Virus record (IMG/VR): IMGVR_UViG_3300022744_000095
Coordinates: 1-24,516 of that record
From: a virus
DNA: 24,516 bases
Reading direction: 5' to 3' (one strand)
Below the pieces are notes generated by a model. The model made no database searches, was not told the origin of the DNA, and saw only the letters and a program-made list of their open reading frames with translations. A program made the position numbers and the translations under genes. Below, piece after piece: positions 1 to 7,626 of the stretch; position 1 is the stretch's first letter, and each line of letters starts with the position of its first letter.

Positions 1-622
1 TCGCTGCCATGCCTGCGGACAACGCGGGGCCGTCTGCCCGGCTGACTACCCAGCCGAAAGGATACAGCAGCTTCGCCTGATCTGGCCGAATCGTTGACCA
101 TGGGTTTCCCGGAGCTGGCGGGAAGGCTACCGCGGGGAAGCCAGCAACGACCAGCGGCGAGGTAACGGCCGTGCCAATCAGCCTGGCCGGATTGTTGGCG
201 GAGCTTTCGCTGTAAGAATCCGCCCCGACATAGGTGACCTCAAAGCCCAATGCAGGGACGAATACGTCCACCGTGGGCCAGCTCCCGTCGGCATTCGGCC
301 CCGGCACTCCGGCTACCTTGACGTTGCTGCCGCCGTGGGAGGCGGAACCGGGGATCGTCCGGGCATAGTGCCTCTTCTTCTTCACGCCCAGTCCGCGCAG
401 TGTTAGTGTGTAGAGCCCGGTCTGGATCGGTTCGGTTTCCAGAGCGCTCACGATAAAACCCTGTGCGCCGGGAAACGCTGACCCCTCCTCAAATCCCCCG
501 AGTTCTGCTGTATCGCCGGTGCACAAGTAGACCCGGCTGCATTCGTCCCACTGGGGCAAGTCCGGTGTGCTGTAGCGTACGCCGGACATCGGCTGGTTGG
601 CATTGGTTCGCAGGCGGATCAT
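1..622 (-). CDS. Partial tail protein downstream of tape measure (C-terminus off the left edge)
   Basis: The reading frame opens at an ATG at 622-620 and stays open to the window edge, giving about 207 visible residues. The start ATG overlaps the tape-measure stop by 4 bases (ATGA at 622-619), so translation is probably coupled. The visible part has no membrane segment and is rich in Gly, Pro, Ser and aromatic residues, with a basic KKKR patch near residue 81, in keeping with a beta-rich structural protein. I do not recognise the family. By position, directly after the tape measure in a siphovirus-type tail cassette, it should be a distal-tail, hub or baseplate-like protein. That role is inferred from synteny only. 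Confidence 0.75.
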   Translation of the reverse strand, partial: MIRLRTNANQPMSGVRYSTPDLPQWDECSRVYLCTGDTAELGGFEEGSAFPGAQGFIVSALETEPIQTGLYTLTLRGLGVKKKRHYARTIPGSASHGGSNVKVAGVPGPNADGSWPTVDVFVPALGFEVTYVGADSYSESSANNPARLIGTAVTSPLVVAGFPAVAFPPAPGNPWSTIRPDQAKLLYPFGWVVSRADGPALSAGMAA

Positions 623-2439
623 TGGCTTGGGGCGCGGGTATTCTTGAGAGAATTTTTGATGTCACTCACCTCGGTCAGGAGCTTCTTCAGCACGGCATCC
701 CGCCGTTGCTGGCCCTGATCTGCCGCTTCCGCTTTTCTTTGCCCTCCCGCCGCTTCGCCTTCTTTGGCTACCCGCTCCTGTGCCCGACCCGTGTGGGCGT
801 CCAGTGCCGCGCCACTGGGGGCACGGCCGTAGAGCCAACCGCTGTTTAACCCGCTGAATTGGTTGCGCATTCCGCCATCTCCGTGTGCCGCCCGGAATTG
901 CGCGGTATTTTGCCTTTTCGATGGGGGCCGCGGGGCCGCCGCGGGGGCAAAGCTGAAGCTCTGCGGGCCATCCGAGAAACCATCATTCAGCATCATATTG
1001 TGATGCCCTGCTGTTTGATTACTCTTTGGCTTCTCTGGCTTCGCTACAGGCAATGTGTATTCGCCGCCACTGACCTTGGTTAATTCAAGAGAGCTCGGGG
1101 ACGCCGCCGCAAACATACCCTTTCCCGCCGCCCCCTGTCTAACTCGGGTGTCTGCCGCCTCGACCGCTGCATCCTTCGCCCCAAATTTTTGTGTCAGATC
1201 CGCGTTTAGTTTTTTCCGCATCTCCGCATCTTCTACTGGGGCTTTGCTCCGGCTCTCAACGCCCCCCCATATGCGGGTGGCTTTGTCCCGAGCCTCTGCC
1301 GCCGCTGCATTCACCGAGGCGGAGCCCCACTGCGCGCCGGGCTTGGCGGCGGCGGTGCCTTTCCACTCGAACTCTGCAAGCCCTGCCTCTTCGAGGCCCG
1401 CCTTGACATAATCAATCGTCCCGCCGGTCAACTTCTGAGCAATATAATCCCCAGCTCTCTCCAATCCCTCAAGGATTGCTGCGCTGAACTCCAGCGCTGC
1501 CGCCTTAAGCTGAGACCCGAGCACATCTCCAACTATGCCTTCTTTGATTACCTGAAGTCCGGTCTGAATTCCCGAGCCTATGCTTTCCCCGATCTGCTTT
1601 GCCAGCCCCTGCTGCCCGTCCAATTGGCGGGTCAATTCATCCATCACTGGCTTCAGTCCCTCGTTGAGTCCCTTGCCGAGAGTCGTCATGAGCCCGTTCC
1701 AGCTATCTCCCAGCGTGCTCAGCTTTCCTTCAAAGGTTCCCGCAATCTCGGACATCATGCCGCCAAACTTCCCGCCGTTTTCCGTCAGGCTGCGGAATGC
1801 CTCCTGTAGCATGGGAAAGGTGACGTTCCCTTCGCTGGCCAGCTGCTTGATGGCCGCTTCATTCCGTCCCGTCTGCTTGGCAAACTCCTGGAGCACGGGG
1901 ATACCCCGTCCCAGCAGTTGGTTAATGTCCTCGGCATACAAGGTGCCAGCTACCCGTGCTTTGCCATAGATTTGCGCCAGTCCACCAATGTCGGATTGTG
2001 TGCCGCTGGCAATATCGCCTATGCGCTTGAGCGTATCCGGGATGGTTTGGGCGTCTTCTCCAAAAGCTGCCAGGCTACGCGCCGCGCCAGCCAGTTCTGG
2101 GAATTCAAACGGTGTCGAATTCGCCAGCGTGCGAATCTTGCCAAGCAATGTTTCCGCCTTCTGTCCGTCTCCGAGAAGAACGCGGAAGGCAACGGCGGTG
2201 CTTTCTGCGCTGCCCGCCAGTTTTGCCGGCAGACTCAGCCCGCTCATAATCCCTGTGATGGCACGCATCTGATCCGGCAGTTTCCACAGCGCGCTCCCGA
2301 CGCCACTGAATGCCGAGGCCATTGCCGCGCCCGCACTGATCATCGCGGTTTTCGCGCTGTCGGTGGCGTTCATCACGCGCCGCATGCCGGAGATGAAGGC
2401 TTTGGCGTCCAGGCCGATGCTGTAGCTTATTCCGGGCAT
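619..2439 (-). CDS. Phage tail tape measure protein
   Basis: This 606-residue protein sets tail length and is threaded through the tail tube during assembly. The N-terminal 250 residues match the tape-measure pattern. There is a start resembling MPGISYSIGLDAKAF, Ala/Gly-rich helices, then the conserved block around residues 85-250 with motifs like STPFEFPEL, AEDINQLLGRGIPVLQEFA and GTFEGKLSTLGDSWNGLM, as in TMP domains of Mu-like and lambda-like siphophages. The C-terminal third is Ala/Lys/Pro-rich low complexity and ends in a short coiled-coil-like segment. At about 0.15 nm per residue this length suggests a tail near 90 nm. The start overlaps the chaperone T frame by 13 bases, which is the standard position for this gene. 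Confidence 0.93.
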   Translation of the reverse strand: MPGISYSIGLDAKAFISGMRRVMNATDSAKTAMISAGAAMASAFSGVGSALWKLPDQMRAITGIMSGLSLPAKLAGSAESTAVAFRVLLGDGQKAETLLGKIRTLANSTPFEFPELAGAARSLAAFGEDAQTIPDTLKRIGDIASGTQSDIGGLAQIYGKARVAGTLYAEDINQLLGRGIPVLQEFAKQTGRNEAAIKQLASEGNVTFPMLQEAFRSLTENGGKFGGMMSEIAGTFEGKLSTLGDSWNGLMTTLGKGLNEGLKPVMDELTRQLDGQQGLAKQIGESIGSGIQTGLQVIKEGIVGDVLGSQLKAAALEFSAAILEGLERAGDYIAQKLTGGTIDYVKAGLEEAGLAEFEWKGTAAAKPGAQWGSASVNAAAAEARDKATRIWGGVESRSKAPVEDAEMRKKLNADLTQKFGAKDAAVEAADTRVRQGAAGKGMFAAASPSSLELTKVSGGEYTLPVAKPEKPKSNQTAGHHNMMLNDGFSDGPQSFSFAPAAAPRPPSKRQNTAQFRAAHGDGGMRNQFSGLNSGWLYGRAPSGAALDAHTGRAQERVAKEGEAAGGQRKAEAADQGQQRRDAVLKKLLTEVSDIKNSLKNTRAPSQ

Positions 2440-3235
2440 GGCTTGGTGGCAGCGATAAAGGCTTGGAGTTCAGCGGAGGGACCAGCGGGTTGTTTGCCGT
2501 GGCGTTCGAGGGCGGCGGGCATCAGGGCCAGCGCCGCGGGCAGTGGCCAGCGCAGCCATGCCTCGGCACGGCTGGCCCCATATTCTGCCATGAGAAATTC
2601 CATCACAGTTATGGCGAATCCGGCGTGGCTGCCGCTGGTAATTCGGAGGCTCCCGGGGTTTCCGTCAGTACCGTTCCCGGAGTGGTCAGTACTGGCGCCT
2701 GAGGGTTTACCGAGTCGAGCAACCCGCATTGTTCGAGCACAAACCTGTAGAGCTTGCCCAGAAGCTCCCATCGTGCTTTTTGTGGCAGGACGGCGTCACT
2801 CCACCGCATCGCCGCCAACAGCAATGGACCTTCGCCGCTGCGGGCTTCCTTGTATGCGATCTCGGGCTGCGCAAAGGCATAGACCTGCATCAGCATGATC
2901 TCCACAGGCAGCATGAATTCCGGGGGAGAGGCCCCCATTCCTTTCTGCTGCCACTTTTCCATTTCAGCAGTGTGCAGCCGCTCAGCACGGGAAACCAGCG
3001 CATCAACCCACGGCTGCATCAGCCGGAGCGCGCAATAGGTCGCCATAGGATAATGGTGCATCACGACGCCTTCGATCATGCTGGTCTCCGGCTGGGTCAC
3101 AGCATCAATGTGCGCAGGCACCCCGCCATCGGAGCGCACTTGGGCGGCTGCGGCCATACCTTGTTGCATGGCCAGCAGTTTAGCAAAAACGGCAGGATCA
3201 GCGACGCCGGGTTGTGGTTGTGGAGGTGGTTTCAT
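2427..3235 (-). CDS. Predicted -1 frameshift product of the tail assembly chaperones (gpG-T fusion)
   Basis: Two overlapping minus-strand frames lie directly upstream of the tape measure. The first (G, 2609-3235) ends at 2609. A second frame, open from 2771 to 2427, ends 13 bases inside the tape-measure gene. An A AAC CCT heptamer at 2708-2702 is in the G frame and would allow slippage to AAA CCC, joining about 178 G residues to about 91 T residues (roughly 269 aa in all). This is the usual architecture of tail assembly chaperones in siphophages and Mu-like phages. The alternative is independent initiation of T at an ATG at 2603, five bases after the G stop, giving a 58-residue protein (2427-2603). 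Both models fit the sequence. Confidence 0.55.
2609..3235 (-). CDS. Tail assembly chaperone G-like protein
   Basis: This 208-residue helical protein is encoded between tail-structure genes and the tape measure, the position of the tail assembly chaperone (lambda gpG analogue). It starts with a Pro-rich leader (MKPPPQPQPG), followed by Met- and Ala-rich helices, for example around SMIEGVVMHHYPMATYCALRLMQ's region at residues 52-72. It ends in a Thr/Pro/Glu-rich disordered tail after residue 175, where the overlap with the second frame begins. I assign it by position, size and overlap, not by a motif. Chaperones of this class bind the tape measure during tail assembly and are not retained in the virion. 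Confidence 0.65.
   Translation of the reverse strand: MKPPPQPQPGVADPAVFAKLLAMQQGMAAAAQVRSDGGVPAHIDAVTQPETSMIEGVVMHHYPMATYCALRLMQPWVDALVSRAERLHTAEMEKWQQKGMGASPPEFMLPVEIMLMQVYAFAQPEIAYKEARSGEGPLLLAAMRWSDAVLPQKARWELLGKLYRFVLEQCGLLDSVNPQAPVLTTPGTVLTETPGASELPAAATPDSP
2702..2708 (-). promoter_or_regulatory. Candidate -1 ribosomal frameshift heptamer (A AAC CCT)
   Basis: On the minus strand the heptamer AAACCCT fits X XXY YYZ in the zero frame of the G-like chaperone (codons AAC CCT, residues 177-178). Slipping back one base gives AAA CCC and enters the open downstream frame that ends at 2427. It lies inside the overlap of the two frames (2771-2612), upstream of the G stop. Heptamers of this general form serve lambda-type G/T genes, although a CCC/CCT second codon is less slippery than AAA or UUU. 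Confidence 0.5.
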
Positions 3236-3247
3236 AGGTTGGAAAAA

Positions 3248-3829
3248 TCAGTCGTGCAGGCCGTCATACTTCGTCGCCGCGATGCTCATACTCGCTGCCG
3301 CTCCGTTACTCCAGTTCACCCGGCGGCTCAGCACGATAGCCGTGATCAGATCGCCATCAGCGGTAAGCCACGCCACCTCATCGCCACGGCGAGGGTAAGG
3401 CGGCTGGGTAAAAATGGCCGTGCACACCAGCTCAGTGCGTTCGAGCCCCAGCACTACCCCTGCGGCGTTGCCGTCTTCATGGGGCAGCACCTGTAAATCA
3501 CCGGTTTCCGTTTCTTGCGCCTCCTGGAGCCAGCCCCATTCCAGCGCCCGGCCCCCGCAACCCCACTGCATCAGCGTGCGTGTGCGGTCCTCATTCCACA
3601 CATCTTCGTTGCCCCAGAGAATGAACGTTGCCGCGGCGTCCGTCGCTGGAAGCGCCGGGCTCAGGATCACTGGTTCGGCACTGCCGCCAAGCGTGATCTC
3701 TGCCGTCGCCGTCGCGATCGGCTGCACTGCACCGCTGAAGATCAGCTCCGTGCCCGCAGCCCCAGTCAGCTTCAGCGGCTCTGCGCCGAAGATCAGCAGG
3801 GCAGCAGCTCCGGTTTGGATTTCAGACAT
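3248..3829 (-). CDS. Putative phage tail protein, unknown
   Basis: This 193-residue protein is encoded between the chaperone and a tail-fibre-like gene. Residues 1-70 are Ala/Thr/Gly-rich and strand-like, resembling a short beta repeat (GAEPLKLTG, GSAEPVILS). Residues 70-193 are richer in Trp and acidic residues (VWNEDRTRTLMQW, EWGWLQEAQETETGD) and end with a compact beta-like segment. There is no signal peptide or membrane segment. Start support is weak: no Shine-Dalgarno is seen before the ATG at 3829. A virion or assembly role in the tail is inferred from position only. Confidence 0.7.
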   Translation of the reverse strand: MSEIQTGAAALLIFGAEPLKLTGAAGTELIFSGAVQPIATATAEITLGGSAEPVILSPALPATDAAATFILWGNEDVWNEDRTRTLMQWGCGGRALEWGWLQEAQETETGDLQVLPHEDGNAAGVVLGLERTELVCTAIFTQPPYPRRGDEVAWLTADGDLITAIVLSRRVNWSNGAAASMSIAATKYDGLHD

Positions 3830-3844
3830 AGCGCAGGGCGGGGC

Positions 3845-4681
3845 TTAAATTTCCTGCGTTCCCAGGGACATCACGAGCCCGCCCGCCTCGATCTGGAAGA
3901 AGCTCCCCGCCCCTACCACCCGTCCGTTGCCAGGCAGAGGCCGGGCAAATTTGGGCGCCCCATTGCTCGTGGAGCTGAGGCCCACATACTTCACCCGGCC
4001 ATACGCTCCTGTGGCCCCGCCACTGGCGGGCCAGCGCAGTGCGCTCACGTTGCGGCGCGCCCGTTTGCCGGGCACCGTTGCGGACTCCCAATGGCTGCCG
4101 TCATTCGCCACGCTGATTCGGCTGTAGCCAGTCCCGGACGTGCTCACTTCGCTGCCGCCGTTGAATGGATTGTCCAGCCACAGGCTGAGGTACCACGAAG
4201 CCGGGATGCTCAGCGTGTCGCCGTTGAGAATGCGGGCGAGAATGCCCGCGGCATAGGTGCCATCTACCAGGCCGCCGCCGCTGAGTTCCAGCCGCAGACT
4301 GCCCGCGGGAAAGGTCAGGGTTTCCCCCAACAGCACCGCTCGATCTTCCGGCAATTTCAGGGCCAGATCGGGAGTGCCGGCGCCACCCGCAGTGATGGCG
4401 AGGTAACGCGCCGTTGCCCAGTTGGCAGTGGCTGTCGGGTAATCGAAGTCTGCACTATTCACCATCGCCACGCCGCCATTGATCGCGGTGGCAGCCGTCC
4501 ACAGCAGATCGTTCGTGTCATACTCGAACGGAGCATAGGCACTGCCGCTCAGCCCCGCGCCACTATCAAACGGATTGCCGTCGTAGAGATCGGCGTCGCG
4601 GTCTATCGGCGTCACGGCCCATGTGCCACCGCCAAAGAGCGCAGTGAGAATCGTGTCCCCGTAGGAGTCGGCGATCAGCAT
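3845..4681 (-). CDS. Tail fibre-like protein with two tandem Gp80-type domains
   Basis: This 278-residue protein resembles the small phage tail-fibre-like (Gp80-type) family twice over. The second half (about residues 140-275) follows the family pattern closely: ARILNGDTLSIPASWYLSL, GGSEVSTSGTGYSR, a central block ending LRWPASG, YGRVKYVGLSS, then FFQIEAGGLVMSL. The first half (about 1-135) shows a diverged copy: a start around ILTALFGGGTWAV, a middle YDGNPFDSGAGLSGSAYA, WATARYLAI, and LGETLTFPAGSLRLEL. Family members usually have one copy of about 125-140 residues, so this looks like an internal duplication. A strong Shine-Dalgarno (CGGAGG) sits 6-7 bases before the ATG, unusual in this arm and consistent with high expression of a virion part. 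Confidence 0.72.
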   Translation of the reverse strand: MLIADSYGDTILTALFGGGTWAVTPIDRDADLYDGNPFDSGAGLSGSAYAPFEYDTNDLLWTAATAINGGVAMVNSADFDYPTATANWATARYLAITAGGAGTPDLALKLPEDRAVLLGETLTFPAGSLRLELSGGGLVDGTYAAGILARILNGDTLSIPASWYLSLWLDNPFNGGSEVSTSGTGYSRISVANDGSHWESATVPGKRARRNVSALRWPASGGATGAYGRVKYVGLSSTSNGAPKFARPLPGNGRVVGAGSFFQIEAGGLVMSLGTQEI

Positions 4682-4707
4682 AGTGTCCTCCGGAAAAAGT
4701 AATCAGA

Positions 4708-5214
4708 TCAGTCCCAGACGGCGATACTGGTGCCCAGAGAGCCGTCCTGTTCGACGTTGTAGCTCCAGAACACTCCGCTGGCCAGCATGGCCTTGTCGTG
4801 GATGGCCTCGATGTCGAGCATTCGCCAGCCACTCTGTTCCCACTTGATGGAGAAATCCTGAATGATGAGCAACACCCCGGCCAGTGCGCCATCCGTATCA
4901 TCGGGTATGAGCACACCGAGGGGATAGCCCTGCTTGGGGCGTGGGGCATCCACAGGGAATAGAATCGAAAATTTCCCCTCCCAGCCGGGGTCTACAATGC
5001 CGCGCGCAAGAGTCGCGCCGCCCGCGCCTTTGACCTGAACCTTGTCGCCTTTCGTATTGATGGTGCCGTTGACTATAATGCCGTAGTCATCCTGACCGAG
5101 CGCGGCCGTGCCATACAGGTAGCGGCTGCCAGTGGGGCTGCTGCCGCCCTGCCATGCCTGCTGTGCGCCGGTGAGGATCATCGTGTCCGTATCTGCTGTG
5201 AAATCGAAGGGCAT
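4708..5214 (-). CDS. Putative major tail (tube) protein
   Basis: This 168-residue protein is beta-rich (ADTDTMILTGAQQAW, DDYGIIVNGTINTKGDKVQVKG, GVLLIIQDFSIKWEQSGW) and fits the size of major tail tube subunits. It lies between the gp37-like tail completion gene and the fibre-like gene, upstream of the chaperones and tape measure, the usual tube position. No sheath gene of about 400-500 residues accompanies it, which supports a non-contractile tail. I see no diagnostic motif, so the assignment rests on length, composition and synteny. Confidence 0.5.
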   Translation of the reverse strand: MPFDFTADTDTMILTGAQQAWQGGSSPTGSRYLYGTAALGQDDYGIIVNGTINTKGDKVQVKGAGGATLARGIVDPGWEGKFSILFPVDAPRPKQGYPLGVLIPDDTDGALAGVLLIIQDFSIKWEQSGWRMLDIEAIHDKAMLASGVFWSYNVEQDGSLGTSIAVWD

Positions 5215-5236
5215 AAGAGTGGGAGGTGGAGATGGG

Positions 5237-5782
5237 TTAGTTGCCGCTGCTCAGGGCAAGGTTGATGCGTTTGACGTTGTTAGGCTCGCGGAAGGCGAAG
5301 GGCAGAGCCCAGCGGACTTCCCGCGCGGGATGCTGAAGAAGGATGGATGGATCAGGCGGGCGGTAGGGACCGGCTCCGGTCAGGACGAATCGTCCGATCT
5401 CCGGATGCGTGGGAGTCTGCGGCTCAGTCCAGTCCGCAGGCCAGTCGGGATCTCCGGGCATCTGAAACACGATGGCGAGCAAGGCCCGGCGGGCCTTTTC
5501 TTCGGCGTTCAGGAGCTTCACCGCAGCATCGAGTTCATCGCGGCCCAGACCGCGAGGGATCTGCACCGTGATCTTGCCGGTCAGTGTGCCCGCCAGTCCG
5601 CGAAGCTCCGGGCTGTTCGGCACGTAGTCTGTTACCTGCATCACGGCTCTTACGCCGTCCGGCTGTTCTCCCAGGTATTGCAGTGCCGTCCATTCATCAT
5701 CCGATACACTGACCGTCCAGCCCGTGCCGAACATCTCGGCGAGAGCGGGCTTGAGCACAGTGAGCAGCGAGGCGGCAGTCAT
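5237..5782 (-). CDS. Gp37-like (DUF1834-type) tail completion protein
   Basis: This 181-residue protein follows the gp36-like gene, as Mu gp37 does. The pattern fits: an N-terminal helix with LLTVLKPALAEMFGTGWTV, a middle segment DGVRAVMQVTDYVPNSPELRG, TGKITVQIPRG, an alpha segment LDAAVKLLNAEEKARRALLAIV, and a C-terminal strand region WALPFAFREPNNVKR. Proteins in this position join head to tail or close the tail end. Start: ATG at 5782, three bases after the stop of the small upstream gene at 5786. Confidence 0.65.
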   Translation of the reverse strand: MTAASLLTVLKPALAEMFGTGWTVSVSDDEWTALQYLGEQPDGVRAVMQVTDYVPNSPELRGLAGTLTGKITVQIPRGLGRDELDAAVKLLNAEEKARRALLAIVFQMPGDPDWPADWTEPQTPTHPEIGRFVLTGAGPYRPPDPSILLQHPAREVRWALPFAFREPNNVKRINLALSSGN

Positions 5783-5785
5783 GGC

Positions 5786-6037
5786 TTAGGCTTCCTGCGG
5801 TTCGGGGGCCGTTCCCGGTGCGCTGTCGGCGACGGGAGTGCAAGCCCCGGCGAGTGCTTGCAGGGCCGCCTCGACAGCGGCGGGGTCGAGCCCTCTCGCC
5901 GTGCATTCCGCGGACTTGCCGCGAATCCGTTGCAGTGCTGCCGCGACCATCCGTGCGGTCGCTGCGTAGCTGGGGAGGTTATGCAATGCCGCCTTCAGAA
6001 AGCGGCGGTCTGCGTCAAATTGATCTTGCTCTGTCAT
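5786..6037 (-). CDS. Small helical phage protein, unknown
   Basis: This 83-residue protein sits between gp36-like and gp37-like genes. The first 60 residues appear helical (DQFDADRRFLKAALHNLPSYAATARMV is the leading region) and are followed by an Ala/Pro-rich tail. Spacing to both neighbours is under 13 bases, so it belongs to the head-tail transcript. No family is recognised. It may be a small head or connector accessory protein. Confidence 0.6.
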   Translation of the reverse strand: MTEQDQFDADRRFLKAALHNLPSYAATARMVAAALQRIRGKSAECTARGLDPAAVEAALQALAGACTPVADSAPGTAPEPQEA

Positions 6038-6049
6038 GGCTTGGAGTGG

Positions 6050-6496
6050 TTAGACGGGCATGCGGCCCGGTAGTTGGCTGGCCACAATGCCCGGGCCTTT
6101 GACGGCCAGTGGCCCGCGGCCTGCGGGGGGAGTGGCGGGGGGCGGGCTTCCGGCATCCAGGAGGATTTTCCCGGCTCCTATGTTTTTCAGATGGGCTCGG
6201 ATCGTAGCCGCTTCATCTTTCATGGGGTTGCTGTCGCCGTTGAGACCGCGGCGGCTGAAGAGCGCATACAGGCTTAGCGTTCGCGCTGCCGTCTTGACAG
6301 TGGGCTGCACCGGCTCCGCAAAGGGGTAAGCATAGCGCGGTGCCAGCAGTCCATTGATCTCATCCGCCACGCTGTCTGCCAGCATTTCCCACACATCATC
6401 CGGGTCACTGCTGCCACCGTCCGAGAGGGCCGCCGTGATGTCCTCCAAAGGCATCCGGCCTGTCAGTTCTTCGCGGGTGATGTAAGCCGTCGCCAT
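6050..6496 (-). CDS. Mu gp36-like protein (DUF1320), head-tail connector
   Basis: This 148-residue protein fits the DUF1320/Mu gp36 pattern. It starts MATAYITREELTGRM, a segment typical of the family (Y-T-x-E-x-L), followed by an alpha-helical section in which a helix with VADEINGLLAPRYAYPF precedes a PTVKTAARTLSLYALFSRRG helix. The tail is Pro/Gly-rich (PPPATPPAGRGP). In Mu, gp36 lies downstream of the capsid gene and acts in the head-tail joining region. A GAAGG-like weak Shine-Dalgarno lies in front of the ATG. The upstream spacer to the capsid gene (6497-6593) is the longest in this arm and holds the repeat structure described at 6540-6584. Confidence 0.82.
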   Translation of the reverse strand: MATAYITREELTGRMPLEDITAALSDGGSSDPDDVWEMLADSVADEINGLLAPRYAYPFAEPVQPTVKTAARTLSLYALFSRRGLNGDSNPMKDEAATIRAHLKNIGAGKILLDAGSPPPATPPAGRGPLAVKGPGIVASQLPGRMPV

Positions 6497-6539
6497 ACTG
6501 TTTTAGCCTTCAGCCTTTAGACTTTCCATTCCACTGTCA

Positions 6540-6584
6540 GGCGCGGGCGGGCTCTGGTCGAATTCCACACCCGCGCCCCCAGAG
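6540..6584 (-). repeat. Interleaved inverted repeats (possible RNA pseudoknot) after the capsid gene
   Basis: On the plus strand, GGCGCGGG (6540-6547) pairs with CCCGCGCC (6570-6577), and CTCTGG (6552-6557) pairs with CCAGAG (6579-6584). The arms alternate, so both stems can form together only as an H-type pseudoknot; otherwise they compete. The element lies in the 97-base gap just after the major capsid stop. An mRNA 3'-end stabiliser or attenuator that raises the capsid to downstream ratio is the simplest idea. No T-tract follows, so it is not a classical intrinsic terminator. Confidence 0.5.
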
Positions 6585-6593
6585 GAGGATTGG

Positions 6594-7532
6594 TTATGCC
6601 GCATCAGCTCCGGTCGAGCCGTAGCAGGCCTGCCGATTGATGATGTCAATGTTCCCGCGCCAGTAGATTTGGCTCATGTAGCGGTTCGTTTGCATCACGG
6701 TTCCGTCCTGCGGGTTCGTCTGCATGTAGAAGGCGGGCGCGACCTCGTTTTGCACAACCCCGGGCTTTTCGACTGAGGTGTCGAACAGGAACCAGTGATG
6801 CGCGTAGTCGCCCACGAGCTGCCCCCACACCACCAGTTTGCAGATCCCGGCGTTTACGTTGTCGTCGCCGCCATCCACGCGCGTGGCACCTACGCACTTT
6901 TGCGCGGTCTTGCGGTATTTTGGCCCCACGACCAGAATGGTATTCTCCGGTGAAGTGCCGTAGCCCAGCGGGTTTTTCTCGGTATCACTCTGACTTTGCA
7001 GTGTCTCCAGCGCGGAGTCAAAGTTCGCGGTGCTGAACTTCTTCGTCATCGCGTTATAGAAGGTCTCACTCTTTGCAGAGCCCTTTTTGGCATCGCTGCC
7101 GCTCGCGTAGAAGATCTGGTTGGTTCCGCTGAACCCGCCAGTCAGGCGGGAGCGGAGAAGCTTCTCTTGAGTTAAGGCCACAGCCTTGCCCGCTCCGGTG
7201 AACTGCCGGTTATAGACCTGAGCCTGTCGCCGTTCGAGCTTCGCGCGATGCAGCATGATGAGGCGGCTGAACTCTTTGTTGTCCACCGTCTTGGAAATGC
7301 TGTCCAGATTCTGCGCCCGCTGCATTCCGGTATCGGTGATTTCCTCCAGCAGCAGCACGCCAGTATCAATGTCATACTGCATGTTGGCGAAGCCTTCAGA
7401 GTTCTCCGGATCGCAGACCAGAGACACCAGCATGCCGCCAGCCGCTTGCGCTGCCGCGAGGCCGTTGCCGAATTTTCGTGAGTAGCCTTTTGAGAGGCCG
7501 TTGAGGTAACCTTGAGAGAGAATGAGTGACAT
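6594..7532 (-). CDS. Major capsid protein (Mu gpT-like)
   Basis: This 312-residue protein has the Mu gpT-like capsid layout. The N-terminal arm is MSLILSQGYLNGLSKGYSRK. A middle helical section follows with EFSRLIMLHRAKLERRQAQ and a loop rich in Gly/Ser (GGFSGTNQIFYASGSDAKKG). The C-terminal part holds the gpT-type block NTILVVGPKYRKTAQK, then LVGDYAHHWFLFDTS and YMQTNPQDGTVMQTNRYMS, ending IYWRGNIDIINRQACYGS. Gene order supports it: protease/scaffold, then decoration, then capsid, then gp36. Length matches Mu T (about 305 residues). It should be the most highly expressed gene of the arm. Confidence 0.9.
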   Translation of the reverse strand: MSLILSQGYLNGLSKGYSRKFGNGLAAAQAAGGMLVSLVCDPENSEGFANMQYDIDTGVLLLEEITDTGMQRAQNLDSISKTVDNKEFSRLIMLHRAKLERRQAQVYNRQFTGAGKAVALTQEKLLRSRLTGGFSGTNQIFYASGSDAKKGSAKSETFYNAMTKKFSTANFDSALETLQSQSDTEKNPLGYGTSPENTILVVGPKYRKTAQKCVGATRVDGGDDNVNAGICKLVVWGQLVGDYAHHWFLFDTSVEKPGVVQNEVAPAFYMQTNPQDGTVMQTNRYMSQIYWRGNIDIINRQACYGSTGADAA

Positions 7533-7626
7533 GGCGTGGGATCAGTTGGGAGTGGGTAAAGGCGGGCCGCCGGTTGGCTCCTTGCCAATGTGTCCCCGGC
7601 GGCCCTTCTTGGGCGGTGTATATTCG

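Noticed and set aside
2729-3496. Long plus-strand open frame opposite the tail genes
   Set aside because: It is low-quality in composition, lies antisense to coupled tail genes and has no recognisable domain.
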